A stretch of 16,949 nucleotides of DNA from Dehalococcoidales bacterium (GCA_028718465.1 JAQULX010000016.1:1-16949), one strand, 5' to 3'. Counted from the first letter of the stretch, positions 1-7,631 are shown. Notes: generated from the sequence alone by a model not told the origin. Program-made: numbers and translations.

Positions 1-1
1 C

Positions 2-493
2 CTGATGGAGCTGGATCCCGGCCATCGAATAGTAATTCACGGCGGGGGTATCTACGGCGACAAGGAAAAGTCCCTGGCTGTACTGTCCAGCCGGTTTAAA
101 AATTTAAAGGAAGCAGTCCGTAAGAGGATTGTACTGGAAAACGATGAGAAGGTTTTTACTGCCGAAGATATTCTCAAAACTTGTTATCGGACTAATGTTC
201 CAGGTATTATTGATGTTTTCCATCATGAGATACTGCCCAGTTTAAACCGGATGAGTCTGCGCGAGGTTATTCTTCTTTTTCAAAGTACCTGGTCCGGTGA
301 GCGGCAGAAGGTTCACTATTCAAATCAGCAGTCCGGCAAGTCAAGGGGCTCTCATTCACAAACTATTGAAACTGATAGTTTTGCCCGATTTTACAGTTCA
401 ATCAAGGATCTGGAACTGGATATAATGCTGGAAGTAAAGGATAAGCAAGCCTCTGTGTTAAAGTTAAGGCAAGCTTTCCCGGAACTACGATAA
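2..493 (+). CDS. uvsE: UV DNA damage endonuclease (UvsE/UvdE), 3' part
   Basis: This is the C-terminal 163 residues of a UV damage endonuclease, whose 5' part lies outside the window. The family nicks DNA immediately 5' of UV photoproducts using a metal cluster in a TIM barrel, giving an alternative to nucleotide excision repair. Visible family motifs are HGGGIYGDK near the start, LENDEK (a metal-ligand Glu region), DVFHHE (paired metal-ligand His) and a late DIMLEVKDKQ followed by a short tail. Full-length members have about 300 residues, so roughly half is missing. The first Met in view (position 5) is internal, since the reading frame is open to the window edge. No clear terminator follows the stop; an imperfect GGTCGG/CCGACC repeat lies about 40 to 95 bp downstream. 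The family assignment is firm. Confidence 0.9.
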   Translation: MMELDPGHRIVIHGGGIYGDKEKSLAVLSSRFKNLKEAVRKRIVLENDEKVFTAEDILKTCYRTNVPGIIDVFHHEILPSLNRMSLREVILLFQSTWSGERQKVHYSNQQSGKSRGSHSQTIETDSFARFYSSIKDLELDIMLEVKDKQASVLKLRQAFPELR

Positions 494-705
494 TTGCCGG
501 AGAGAAAACTGTAAAATTCCTGAAAAGTATTTGGTCGGGCAATAAAAAACCGATTCTCTTTAACTGATTATTTTCTTTATCCGACCTTAAAAGCCGAAAT
601 CCATTGAGGCTAAGGCGATATTCATAATATTCTTATCCTGTGTCCTGTCATAAAACAAATGCATACTCATGGTCCCGATGTTCCCGGAGTTGCTTGTTCC
701 TTCTT

Positions 706-1440
706 TTAATTTCCCGCAATTATTAAAGCGGTAAACAGATAACCCATGCCGACCATCAGGAAATTGCTTATACCATGCATTAGCATTGGATATAAAATAC
801 TCCGGGTCTTTTGGTATGCAATACCCTGTATGGTTCCAAGTATAAAGGAATATATTAACGGAAAGATTTCCGCTTCAAAACTGAAAGGCGCCAATGACCA
901 GTTTGTGTGAGCAAATGAAAATAGGATCGATGCCAGAATAACTTCTAATGTAATGCTTCCCTTAAGTGGGACGCTTTTCCCAAATGCATAAACTAAAACT
1001 GTTATTGGCAACGCTCGAAATACAATCTCTTCCGATGTTCCGCTTAATAATAGCTGAAATCCCAAAGTCCCCAGAACGTTTCTTGTATCCAAAGGAAAAG
1101 TATAAGCGGGCACCTGGTAAAAGTTAAAAATGATTGCGATAATTGCAAAAACCGCAGTAAATATCGCCAGGTACTTTGTACCTTTTCTGACATCACCGAG
1201 TTTAAAATAGAAATCGAGTTTTAGCAGCTTGCTCAGCGCAGCGATTATAATCAAGGCAATGACTATTTGAATAACATGATGAATGGAAATGCCTGCAAAA
1301 ATATCGTAGGGGTCAAATTGGTTATATGGGACCATATTGGCGATATAGTGCCCTGCTTTCCCTGATAAAACTTGCATTACGAGTAATACTATAAATGCGG
1401 CACTGCCATACAGAATCCAGTGGAGTGTTAGCTTTTTCAT
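706..1440 (-). CDS. CPBP family intramembrane metalloprotease (CAAX-like)
   Basis: This 244-residue polytopic membrane protein carries the CPBP (Abi/CAAX prenyl protease 2-like) signature. EExxxR is at residues 137-142, a FSFAH His at 178, and HGISN at 222-226 supplies the third motif (HxxxN). About seven hydrophobic segments surround these catalytic helices, as expected for an intramembrane protease in the cytoplasmic membrane. The substrate cannot be deduced; bacterial members act in peptide or bacteriocin maturation, immunity, or signalling proteolysis. It starts 12 bp after the upstream membrane gene (1453-2349) ends, with a GAGG ribosome site overlapping that gene's stop region, so the two are probably co-transcribed. 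All motif residues are present, so it is likely active. Confidence 0.85.
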   Translation of the reverse strand: MKKLTLHWILYGSAAFIVLLVMQVLSGKAGHYIANMVPYNQFDPYDIFAGISIHHVIQIVIALIIIAALSKLLKLDFYFKLGDVRKGTKYLAIFTAVFAIIAIIFNFYQVPAYTFPLDTRNVLGTLGFQLLLSGTSEEIVFRALPITVLVYAFGKSVPLKGSITLEVILASILFSFAHTNWSLAPFSFEAEIFPLIYSFILGTIQGIAYQKTRSILYPMLMHGISNFLMVGMGYLFTALIIAGN

Positions 1441-1452
1441 GTAATCACGACC

Positions 1453-2349
1453 TCATTTCGTATCAATTATACGGTAGCCTTCTTTAAATCGTGTATATTT
1501 TACTTCTTGAAAACGCTTAATATTGAACTTTAATGACAGATAGCATCCGAGTGTAACCAGCAAGACATCTATAGCAATTCTCGATAAAACATCGATTAAA
1601 AACCCGCTAAACAGGAAAGGCATAAAAACAAGAAACACAGCCCAGTTAACTCCAAAAATTAAAACCCCGAATGTCACTGCTCTGCGTGTCAAGGATAGCG
1701 TTTTCCCGGTTTGCCCCAATAAAACATATACTACCCCTATACAGGCGCCCATGAGTAGCGTCCAGATAAATGTAAAAACCGGATTTGTCTGGTAGCCTGA
1801 TTGAATAATTCCTGAGAAATATGCAGCATACCTTCCAAGGGTAAAGATCCCTGAGAATAAACATATGGCCGGCAGCTTTTGATAAAAAGAAAAAGAAGCA
1901 GCCTCTGTATTCTTGTTCTCGACCTTCTCAACAATAAACAAGCCTGATAGTATACTCATCAAAAGGACAGGAATTGCGTCACTGAGGCCGACCACAAACT
2001 CATTGATTACCGGATTGCCAAACAGAGAAACTCCCTCCAGCATGGCAACCAGCCAGAGCAGTGCGATCGCACCTCCATACCGCAGTCCTTTTTTGAATCC
2101 TGCTCCGGGGATGCCATGCTGGAACCGATAAAACACGCAGGCAACACTGGAAAAGGCGAGCAACGCCCAGAGAGTTGCTGTAACCTCCGTTCCTAATAAT
2201 TCCGCTAATTTGTTGTAGTCTGGTGCTTCCGGCATCGTGCTGTACGGGCCTGTCACCATGTGAAGGGTGATATCAAGCAGAACGCAAATAACGATGATAG
2301 CAGCAAATTTTAATAAAGCAGTCTTTTTCACAATACCATTACTCCCCAT
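1453..2349 (-). CDS. Polytopic membrane protein of unknown function
   Basis: I do not recognise a family. The 298-residue product has about eight hydrophobic segments, near residues 12-32, 55-74, 92-110, 118-140, 159-180, 190-212, 224-248 and 255-273. It ends in a basic cytoplasmic-looking tail. A soluble loop rich in E and N (about 141-158) divides it into halves. It lies directly upstream of the CPBP protease in the same orientation, so it could be a partner, substrate-handling factor or target; this is inference from position only. The ATG at 2349 has no good ribosome site. A GTG six codons downstream (2331) is preceded by GGGGAG at about 10 bp and may be the true start. Confidence 0.6.
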   Translation of the reverse strand: MGSNGIVKKTALLKFAAIIVICVLLDITLHMVTGPYSTMPEAPDYNKLAELLGTEVTATLWALLAFSSVACVFYRFQHGIPGAGFKKGLRYGGAIALLWLVAMLEGVSLFGNPVINEFVVGLSDAIPVLLMSILSGLFIVEKVENKNTEAASFSFYQKLPAICLFSGIFTLGRYAAYFSGIIQSGYQTNPVFTFIWTLLMGACIGVVYVLLGQTGKTLSLTRRAVTFGVLIFGVNWAVFLVFMPFLFSGFLIDVLSRIAIDVLLVTLGCYLSLKFNIKRFQEVKYTRFKEGYRIIDTK

Positions 2350-2730
2350 TTATGAAATATTTATACGGCAAATTAACAATAGTTTGTTTATGATAACAGG
2401 GAACATTTCTTGACAGTCTCTGAAATCATTACGGCCAGGCCGGGACTTAAAGATATACAGAAAGCAAGCTGGAGCCGTGGAAACTTGAACGCTGGTTCGA
2501 AGGTTTCAGTTCTGCCTGCGGTACCGCCCACCAGTGCATACAAATTTTTATTAAAAATTTGCACCGATATGACACTTATTCGCACACTGCTTCGGGTTAA
2601 GGGCAACTACAATGCTTTCACCGACGCCATTGGTAGATGTCCGACAGTAATTGCTGCTGTTTCACGGAATGATTAACCGGGCATGATATACTGGAGAGCC
2701 GGGCGTTTTCGTGTCTGCCGGAATATTATT
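2350..2730. other. Gene-poor intergenic stretch with an AT-rich hairpin
   Basis: This is 380 bp between the membrane-protein gene and the flavodoxin-like gene. Short open frames exist on both strands, but none has a ribosome site or a recognisable protein family. The only clear structure is the inverted repeat at 2536-2564. Codon-like stretches in several frames could be the residue of a decayed gene, but no family can be named. Confidence 0.4.
2536..2564. repeat. AT-rich inverted repeat (bulged hairpin)
   Basis: Arms CAAATTTTTA and TAAAAATTTG at 2541-2561 form a perfect 10-bp stem around a single base. The flanking GTGCA (2536-2540) and GCAC (2561-2564) extend the pairing across a small bulge. 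It could be a transcription terminator for either flanking minus-strand unit, or a protein-binding palindrome. No pure T-run follows it. Confidence 0.4.
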
Positions 2731-3219
2731 TTAAATGGGTATCCGGGAGGCAAAGGCTTCTACTTCCTTCTGCCAGTTTTCCTCAAGCGGTCCCTTAATT
2801 CCAGTCACAAAGATCTTGCCCTCAGCAACTTTGACCAGGCCCTTTGCCTGTATTGTTTGGTTCATAGTCGGGAGAACGCGCTGGCATTTGCCTGACTCAC
2901 CTTCAGCAGGTATTCGATTAACGCCGTTCGGATTGGGACATAACTCTGTGACAATAACAGCATACCCGATTCCTTTTGGCAGGTCAGCCTTCTTCAGGAA
3001 ATGCTGCATATCTCCGATCGGTTTACCAAAGCGCCCCGGCGAACTGAATAGATACAAGTCGGCTGGCGGTATCTCCTCCGGCCTCACGTCCCGGATATGA
3101 TGGACGTTTACGGTGGCCCCTTTGGAGGCCATCTGCTTCTTGAATTCCTCTGCAACCATGGCTCCATTTCCATACCTGGAGGCGTGAAAATATTCGACCC
3201 TTATGTTTTTTGTGCTCAT
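2731..3219 (-). CDS. Flavodoxin-like protein
   Basis: This 162-residue protein has a flavodoxin-like alpha/beta layout. A first strand, RVEYFHASRYGN, leads into the phosphate-binding-loop position, and strands DLYLFSSPGRFGKP and YAVIVTEL follow in the order expected for a flavodoxin fold. The canonical T-x-T-G-N-T loop is altered to HASRYGNGA, so FMN binding is likely but not certain. The start at 3219 is chosen over 3261 because AAGGAG lies about 7 bp upstream, and the N-terminus then begins at the first strand. It sits 57 bp downstream of a 30-residue membrane protein and near a truncated second flavodoxin, in a small minus-strand redox cluster. It may carry electrons for an unidentified partner enzyme. 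Confidence 0.7.
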   Translation of the reverse strand: MSTKNIRVEYFHASRYGNGAMVAEEFKKQMASKGATVNVHHIRDVRPEEIPPADLYLFSSPGRFGKPIGDMQHFLKKADLPKGIGYAVIVTELCPNPNGVNRIPAEGESGKCQRVLPTMNQTIQAKGLVKVAEGKIFVTGIKGPLEENWQKEVEAFASRIPI

Positions 3220-3276
3220 TCCTTTGCTCCTTGGAAATACTTTTTCCCCCTTTTCCGGCAATGTATCCCCGTGATC

Positions 3277-3369
3277 TCAGAAAATGACCTCGCACATCAC
3301 AAATCCGACAGCGAAGAGTAAAACCAGGAAGGAGAATACCACAATCAGCGCTATTTGCCATTTCTTCAT
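3277..3369 (-). CDS. 30-residue single-span membrane protein
   Basis: A very short gene starts at 3369 with a strong ribosome site (AAGGAGGAAAGCCAA then ATG). The product is basic at the N-terminus (MKKW), then about 20 hydrophobic residues form one membrane span, and it ends VMCEVIF. The single Cys close to the membrane boundary is notable. No family is recognised. It lies between a truncated flavodoxin gene upstream and the intact flavodoxin-like gene downstream on the same strand. A role as a small membrane anchor or partner for the flavodoxin is possible but is inference. The quality of the ribosome site and the clean transmembrane pattern argue for a real gene. Confidence 0.6.
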   Translation of the reverse strand: MKKWQIALIVVFSFLVLLFAVGFVMCEVIF

Positions 3370-3411
3370 TTGGCTTTCCTCCTTTTTGAGAAACCCTATT
3401 CATCTCCAACT

Positions 3412-3576
3412 TTAAACGGGTGACAATATTCGATCTTCAAATTGCCTTCTATGAGGTGCATCATCTGTTTGAGCGTTGTGAAGCCTCTTCATATTATCAT
3501 CAATCCCATCGTATATCGCCTCTGCAACCTTCTTTGTATTGCCTGTCCTGGACATGTATGCTACCAGTACTTTCAC
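3412..3576 (-). pseudogene. Truncated flavodoxin
   Basis: From a GTG at 3576, preceded by GGAGGAGG, the frame encodes an excellent flavodoxin N-terminus: first strand VKVLVAYMSRTGNT with the FMN phosphate loop SRTGNT, then helix KKVAEAIYDGI. After about 27 residues the resemblance ends, and the frame runs through an unrelated hydrophilic tail (NMKRLHNAQTDD onward) to a stop at residue 55. Typical flavodoxins have 140 to 180 residues, so about four fifths of the protein, including both flavin-stacking loops, is absent. The most likely explanation is an internal deletion that left the promoter-proximal part and its ribosome site intact. It could still be translated as a 54-residue peptide, but it should not bind FMN. 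Confidence 0.65.
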
Positions 3577-3724
3577 AGCCAAACCTCCTCCGAATTTATT
3601 TTCTTAACACCATTATAAAATGAGATATTTCCGTATACTTCATGCGAGAGGATAGAATTAATACTGGATATCCTGATAGATTGTTACCTGGTAGGATGAC
3701 CAGTAAAGATTTACCTTATATGAC

Positions 3725-4159
3725 TTATACAACGCTCACCTCACATTTGTTTCCATTCCATAGAGTTTCTTTCACCATATACACTGCGTTCTTCTTTACA
3801 GCTTTAACAAGTCCTTCCATTGGATCAAGGCAGTATAAATGACACGGACTTGGAGCGCCGATCTTCCTGGCTATCGCGCAGAGTTTACAGCTGACAGCTT
3901 GAGCGTTGAATCCGCCTTCAGGTTGATAAGTGATGTTCCATTGAGCGCAAGAAAATATCTGGGACAATCTGAGGAATACTTCTTCCGGGGTGGTAATTCC
4001 GAATTGGCCGGCCCGTATCTGCCCTGATGCAATCTGCTCCTGGCGCTTCCGCTGGATTACTCTATCCAGGACGTTTTCCTGGCTGAACTGGAAAACTGCG
4101 TCTGCCAGTACGCCGGCATAAGCCGTCTGTAAAATTTGAACTTGTATAATTGTAATTTT
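3725..4159 (-). pseudogene. L-2-amino-thiazoline-4-carboxylic acid hydrolase-like, start codon lost
   Basis: The frame is open from just after a TAG (4162-4160) to the stop at 3725, giving 144 codons. It resembles the ATC hydrolase family (PF14196). An AYAGVLADAVFQF helix comes early, TTPEEVFLRLSQIF in the middle, and late there is the Cys-rich CKLCAIARKIGAPSPC followed by YCLDPMEGLVKA and KETLWNG. No ATG, GTG or TTG occurs before a TTG at 3967, which would remove nearly half of the domain. The match begins very near the family N-terminus, so the loss of the true start, by deletion or mutation upstream, is the probable lesion. The Cys motif is intact, so decay looks recent. It lies upstream of the truncated flavodoxin on the same strand. 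Confidence 0.6.
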
Positions 4160-4301
4160 CTAATAAAGCAAACACAACCCTTAAAGCTCAAAGATATCAT
4201 CTCAATGTTAGTACCTGGGTGAGAAAAATTAGTTCCCGAAGTTTGTATAATAGGTACTTCGGACTGGCAAGGTAAAAAGGAAGCATAGAGCATATTGAGC
4301 A

Positions 4302-5711
4302 TTAATAGAGTTTCACCATATCTTTATATCGGGGAGCAAGGGTTTTCCATCCGGTCTTCTCGCTAAGAATCCTGGCAAAGCTAGTAGCCGCTTTACCTTC
4401 TCCGTGAGTAACGAAGACACAGCGCGGAGGGACACGAATATCAGATAGCCAGTTAAATAATCCATCTTGGTCGGCATGGGAAGAAAAACCATCAATCTTT
4501 TCAATGTTGGCTTTTACACTATACTTCTGCCCGAAAAGCCGGATTTCTGGGACTCCATCCAATAATAACCTTCCGAGTGTCCCTTCAGCCTGATAGCCTA
4601 CAAACAAAATGGTGCTTTCCGGACGTGAAATATTATTGGCGATATGATGTTTAATCCGACCACCGGTGACCATACCACTGCCAGCTATAATGATACAGCT
4701 TTCTTTTAAGTTATTAAGGGCTATGGATTCTTTTGTGTCCTGGATCATTTCGAGGTTTTCAAAGTTAAAGCAGGAGTCACCCTGGCGCAGCCGCTGCATC
4801 ATCTCCTTATCAAATAATTCAGCATGCTGCTTAAATACTTCTGTGATTCGTATCGCCATCGGACTATCTAAAAAGACCGGTAGAGAGGGAATTTCTTTCT
4901 TTAAAAACAACTCGTTAAGATGGTAAAGTAATTCCTGGCTCCTCTCAAGAGCAAAACTGGGAATGATTATATTGCCTCCAGCCGTTACAGTCCTGTTGAT
5001 ACAATCACGGAGTTGCTTTTGAATATCCTGGTTTTTATGCTCTTCATGAGACCGATCACCATAAGTCGACTCAATAACTACATATTCGGCTGCGTTAAAA
5101 ATGGCGGGGTCGTTGATTATGGGACGATCAGGTTCTCCAATATCACCTGAAAAAAGAATCCGGTGATTCAGGTCGCCCTTGTTGACGTTGATACTTATGG
5201 TTGCCGCACCGAGGACATGTCCCGCCTCATAATAACAACCTTCAATATTACTGTTAATCCTTACGCATGCCTGGTAGTTTACGGCTTCAAAATGGGGGCT
5301 TACCGCTTCGGCGTCCTTAACAGTGTAAAGAGGTACTTCCGGAAAAGGTCCTTTGCGTCTTTCCCGCTTGTGGCGTTCTGCCTTAATCAGGGCATCTTCT
5401 TCCTGTAGGTGAGCGGCATCGAGGAGAATAATTTGGGCTATCTCAGCCGTTGCTGGAGTACAATAAATCTTACCCTGGTAACCATCTCGAACCAGTTTGG
5501 GTAGAAGGCCGCAATGATCCAGATGAGCATGTGTTAAAAATACCGCCTCGATTGCTTTAGGATCGAACGGGAACGGCTGCCAGTTTCTTCCCAGATATTC
5601 CCTTTCTTGATACAAGCCGCAATCTATAAGCACTTGAGTACCGTTGGTTTCAAGAAGGTAACAGGAACCGGTAACATTTTGGGCTGCGCCCAAGAAGGTC
5701 AATTTTGACAT
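4302..5711 (-). CDS. Beta-CASP metallo-beta-lactamase, RNA-processing type
   Basis: This 469-residue hydrolase belongs to the MBL-fold/beta-CASP group related to CPSF73 and bacterial and archaeal ribonucleases. The MBL zinc motif HAHLDH is at 61-66, further ligands are H165 (GHVLGAA) and D190 (SGDIG), and ESTYGDR at 214-220 opens the beta-CASP insert. IIIPSFALERSQE follows. The C-terminal RNA-specificity part contains GYQAEGTLGRLLLDG, FSSHADQ (H412) and VTHGEG (H436). It starts with the catalytic fold, with no N-terminal KH domains, so it resembles the short bacterial/archaeal group rather than archaeal aCPSF1. All metal ligands are present, consistent with an active cytoplasmic endo/exoribonuclease. 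Start 5711 has AAGGAG about 8 bp upstream. It reads toward the decaying ATC hydrolase/flavodoxin genes and may supply their transcription. Confidence 0.88.
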   Translation of the reverse strand: MSKLTFLGAAQNVTGSCYLLETNGTQVLIDCGLYQEREYLGRNWQPFPFDPKAIEAVFLTHAHLDHCGLLPKLVRDGYQGKIYCTPATAEIAQIILLDAAHLQEEDALIKAERHKRERRKGPFPEVPLYTVKDAEAVSPHFEAVNYQACVRINSNIEGCYYEAGHVLGAATISINVNKGDLNHRILFSGDIGEPDRPIINDPAIFNAAEYVVIESTYGDRSHEEHKNQDIQKQLRDCINRTVTAGGNIIIPSFALERSQELLYHLNELFLKKEIPSLPVFLDSPMAIRITEVFKQHAELFDKEMMQRLRQGDSCFNFENLEMIQDTKESIALNNLKESCIIIAGSGMVTGGRIKHHIANNISRPESTILFVGYQAEGTLGRLLLDGVPEIRLFGQKYSVKANIEKIDGFSSHADQDGLFNWLSDIRVPPRCVFVTHGEGKAATSFARILSEKTGWKTLAPRYKDMVKLY

Positions 5712-5778
5712 TTAATTCTCTCCTTAATATAAAATTAGTCTGTTCGGGCTTGAATAACCTGGGTCTCTATATGCATTC

Positions 5779-5801
5779 AGTGAATTTTGCATCAATTCAC
5801 T
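5779..5801. repeat. Inverted repeat between stress-protein remnant and beta-CASP gene
   Basis: Arms AGTGAATT (5779-5786) and AATTCACT (5794-5801) are perfect complements separated by seven bases. The repeat lies about 70 bp upstream of the beta-CASP start and just after the end of the chimeric remnant, so it could be an operator or a weak terminator. It has no T-run on either strand. Confidence 0.4.
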
Positions 5802-5826
5802 AACGGTAGTTCCGGAGTTATTACAA

Positions 5827-6155
5827 CTACTCCTTATCATCTCCGGCTGGCCTGATCAACAAGATCGGTATGTTTGAATGTTTGATAACATAGTCAGCGA
5901 CACTTCCTGATACCGCGCGGCCCAGTCCGCTCCGCCCATGTGTAGCAATGGCAATAAGTTCTACTTTATGCTCTCTATAATACTCTATAATAACTGGTCC
6001 CGCTGCTCCTGATACACTGTCATAGACATTAATCTCAGCCTGTATTAATGCTTCCTCTCCATCATAAGCGATATCGGCATCATAACCCTGATGACGCAGA
6101 CCCTGGGCTAAGCTATCTGCCGGTTTTTTTCATCTTCTACAATCAAAATGCGCAT
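5827..6155 (-). pseudogene. Response regulator / universal stress protein chimera with frame break
   Basis: The gene starts at ATG 6155 with a receiver-domain first strand, MRILIVEDEKN, including the acidic pair, and reads into a stop 15 codons on. Shifted by one base at the run of seven A (6124-6130), the frame stays open for 98 codons to TAG at 5827. This part first continues the receiver (ADSLAQGLRHQGYDADIAYDG, helix 1 and strand 2), then passes directly into a universal stress protein C-terminus: ELIAIATHGRSGLGRAVSGSV, the ATP-loop motif, ending HSNIPILLIRP. The receiver's phospho-Asp strand and the stress protein's N-terminal half are both missing. The likely history is a deletion joining two genes plus loss of one A. 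Alternatively, the in-phase A-AAA-AAC heptamer could allow -1 frameshifting into the long frame. Confidence 0.7.
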
Positions 6156-6528
6156 TTCTTTTCCTAATAATAATATCCGATAAGTAAAGGGTAGGTAAAG
6201 AAGTGCAATAAAAAATATATGAAGGAAGCTGTATTTTAACTCCGGGCATGCTTGATTTGAGCAAAAAGCAAATGATTCCCCTCGATGCTTGCATCGAGAT
6301 CTCACGACAAACCAGGTTAGACTCTTGCCGCAATTTGGACCGGTGAAGATTAAATTTCAAAAGGAAGGAAAGTCGAAGTTATGGGACAGGTTTAGGCCTA
6401 AGATATTGGTTGAACTGTAATACTATTAAGAATATCATATAATACATAATTAAAGTTGCCGGATATTTAACCTCAATAAGAATGTTAATATTCAACTTCT
6501 TGTAATGAGTCTTGTAAGGACCGGAACT
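6156..6528. other. Divergent intergenic region, remnant / histidine kinase
   Basis: This is about 370 bp between the minus-strand chimera and the plus-strand kinase. It holds an 18-bp palindrome (6281-6298) and AT-rich sequence with a consensus TATAAT at 6438-6443, but no -35 box at proper spacing was found. Short minus-strand open frames here lack family resemblance and ribosome sites. Confidence 0.4.
6281..6298. promoter_or_regulatory. 18-bp palindrome, possible operator
   Basis: CTCGATGC (6281-6288) and GCATCGAG (6291-6298) are perfect complements around TT. The site sits in the divergent gap, about 125 bp upstream of the chimera start and 230 bp upstream of the kinase. A dimeric regulator site is plausible. 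There is no adjacent T-run to suggest a terminator. Confidence 0.35.
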
Positions 6529-7524
6529 ATGTGGTTGTTTAGAAAGCCGGATAAGCGGATGTTCCTGAATTGGCGAGGGTATTTATCAGGCATAGTATTA
6601 GTGGCATTGATTACCTGGTTATTATCAATTACCCCACCAACAATTATCCCCGGAGCCATCGCTTCCCCCTATATGCTCGCCATAGTCCCGGTTGCTACCT
6701 ACTTCGGCCTGGGCCCCGCAGTTTTTACATCGATTCTTAGTGTAGTAGTTTACGATTTTTTCCTCTTATCGCCCGTATTTATCTTCACACTTATAGAACC
6801 AGGCAATCTGGGAATATTGTTCATATTTCTTTTCGTAGGAATTGTGATCAGCTTTATAGCTTCTGGTCTCCGTAGCAAAATAGAAGAGACAAAGAGGTTG
6901 AGTATAGAACTTATTAAATCACAGGAAGAGGAAAGAAAACGAATGGCCCGGGAATTACACGATGATACTTCCCCATCGTTGGCTTTAATTGGACTTGAGT
7001 TGGATAATATCCTTAGAGTGAAATCCCCGTTGCTGCCTGAAGAGGTTATACAAAAATTAAAAGATTCAAGGGAAAGGATCGGTGACATACACCAGCATAT
7101 TCGCCAGTATAGCCATGAATTGCATCCCGCCATACTGGACAACCTGGGACTGGAATCAGCATTAGAAGCTCTTGTAGACGAACTTAATTCAAAAACAGGG
7201 ATAGTAATGGAGTTTGAAGTAAAGGGCACAACGAGAAATCTGCCTGATGAGATTAAGCTGGAATTATACCGTATCGCTCAGGAAGCCCTTAATAATATCT
7301 GGAAACACTCTCAAGCCGCTAAAGCAGTTGTTAAGCTGGAATATTCCCCGCATAAAACAATATTATCTATTATCGATAACGGCAGAGGTTATGATACCTC
7401 GGAGAAATATATAAGCTTGGGTATTACCAATATGAAAGACAGGGCTAGTCTGATAGGGGCTGAAATAAAAATAGACTCAGCTATCGGAAGAGGAACAGCG
7501 GTTTTTGTTGAATTATCAGCTTGA
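6529..7524 (+). CDS. Sensor histidine kinase, DUF4118 membrane domain, HisKA_3 type
   Basis: This 331-residue membrane kinase has four hydrophobic segments at the N-terminus (about residues 18-110), a layout like the KdpD-type DUF4118 domain with almost no external loop. That suggests sensing at or within the membrane. A short coiled linker leads to the NarL/DesK-type dimerisation domain ERKRMARELHDDTSPS, with phospho-accepting His at about 144. The HATPase_c domain follows, with N-box (YRIAQEALNNIWKHS), DNGRGYD and the late GRGTA loop. It should autophosphorylate and pass phosphate to a LuxR-type regulator, but none is encoded nearby. I prefer ATG 6529 over ATG 6505 because AAGGA sits 8 bp upstream of 6529 and nothing comparable precedes 6505. 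All catalytic motifs look intact. Confidence 0.85.
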   Translation: MWLFRKPDKRMFLNWRGYLSGIVLVALITWLLSITPPTIIPGAIASPYMLAIVPVATYFGLGPAVFTSILSVVVYDFFLLSPVFIFTLIEPGNLGILFIFLFVGIVISFIASGLRSKIEETKRLSIELIKSQEEERKRMARELHDDTSPSLALIGLELDNILRVKSPLLPEEVIQKLKDSRERIGDIHQHIRQYSHELHPAILDNLGLESALEALVDELNSKTGIVMEFEVKGTTRNLPDEIKLELYRIAQEALNNIWKHSQAAKAVVKLEYSPHKTILSIIDNGRGYDTSEKYISLGITNMKDRASLIGAEIKIDSAIGRGTAVFVELSA

Positions 7525-7631
7525 ATTTGCCGCCCCGCCTGTTCTATCAGTTAGCATCAGGAATTCTGAACAATCCAACCTGAAATCAACACTGATGCCT
7601 CCTGGAAGACCCGGGTTTCTTAATCACTTAA

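Noticed and set aside
2410..2676. 88-codon plus-strand open frame
   Set aside because: It has no ribosome site or recognised motif, and an equally long open frame lies opposite it; it is probably chance.
3023..3409. 128-codon minus-strand open frame
   Set aside because: It overlaps the flavodoxin-like gene and the 30-residue membrane gene out of frame, and its composition (Arg/Gly/Lys-rich) is typical of a shadow frame.
3412..3576. Stop codon in the flavodoxin read as selenocysteine
   Set aside because: The stop is TAA, and the sequence before it has already left the flavodoxin pattern, so recoding cannot restore the protein.
4057..4302. 81-codon minus-strand frame beside the beta-CASP stop
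   Set aside because: It overlaps the ATC hydrolase-like frame, which has the family motifs; this frame has none.
6410..6443. TTGAAC and TATAAT as a promoter for the kinase
   Set aside because: The spacing is 22 bp, too long for a standard promoter; only the -10-like box is worth noting.
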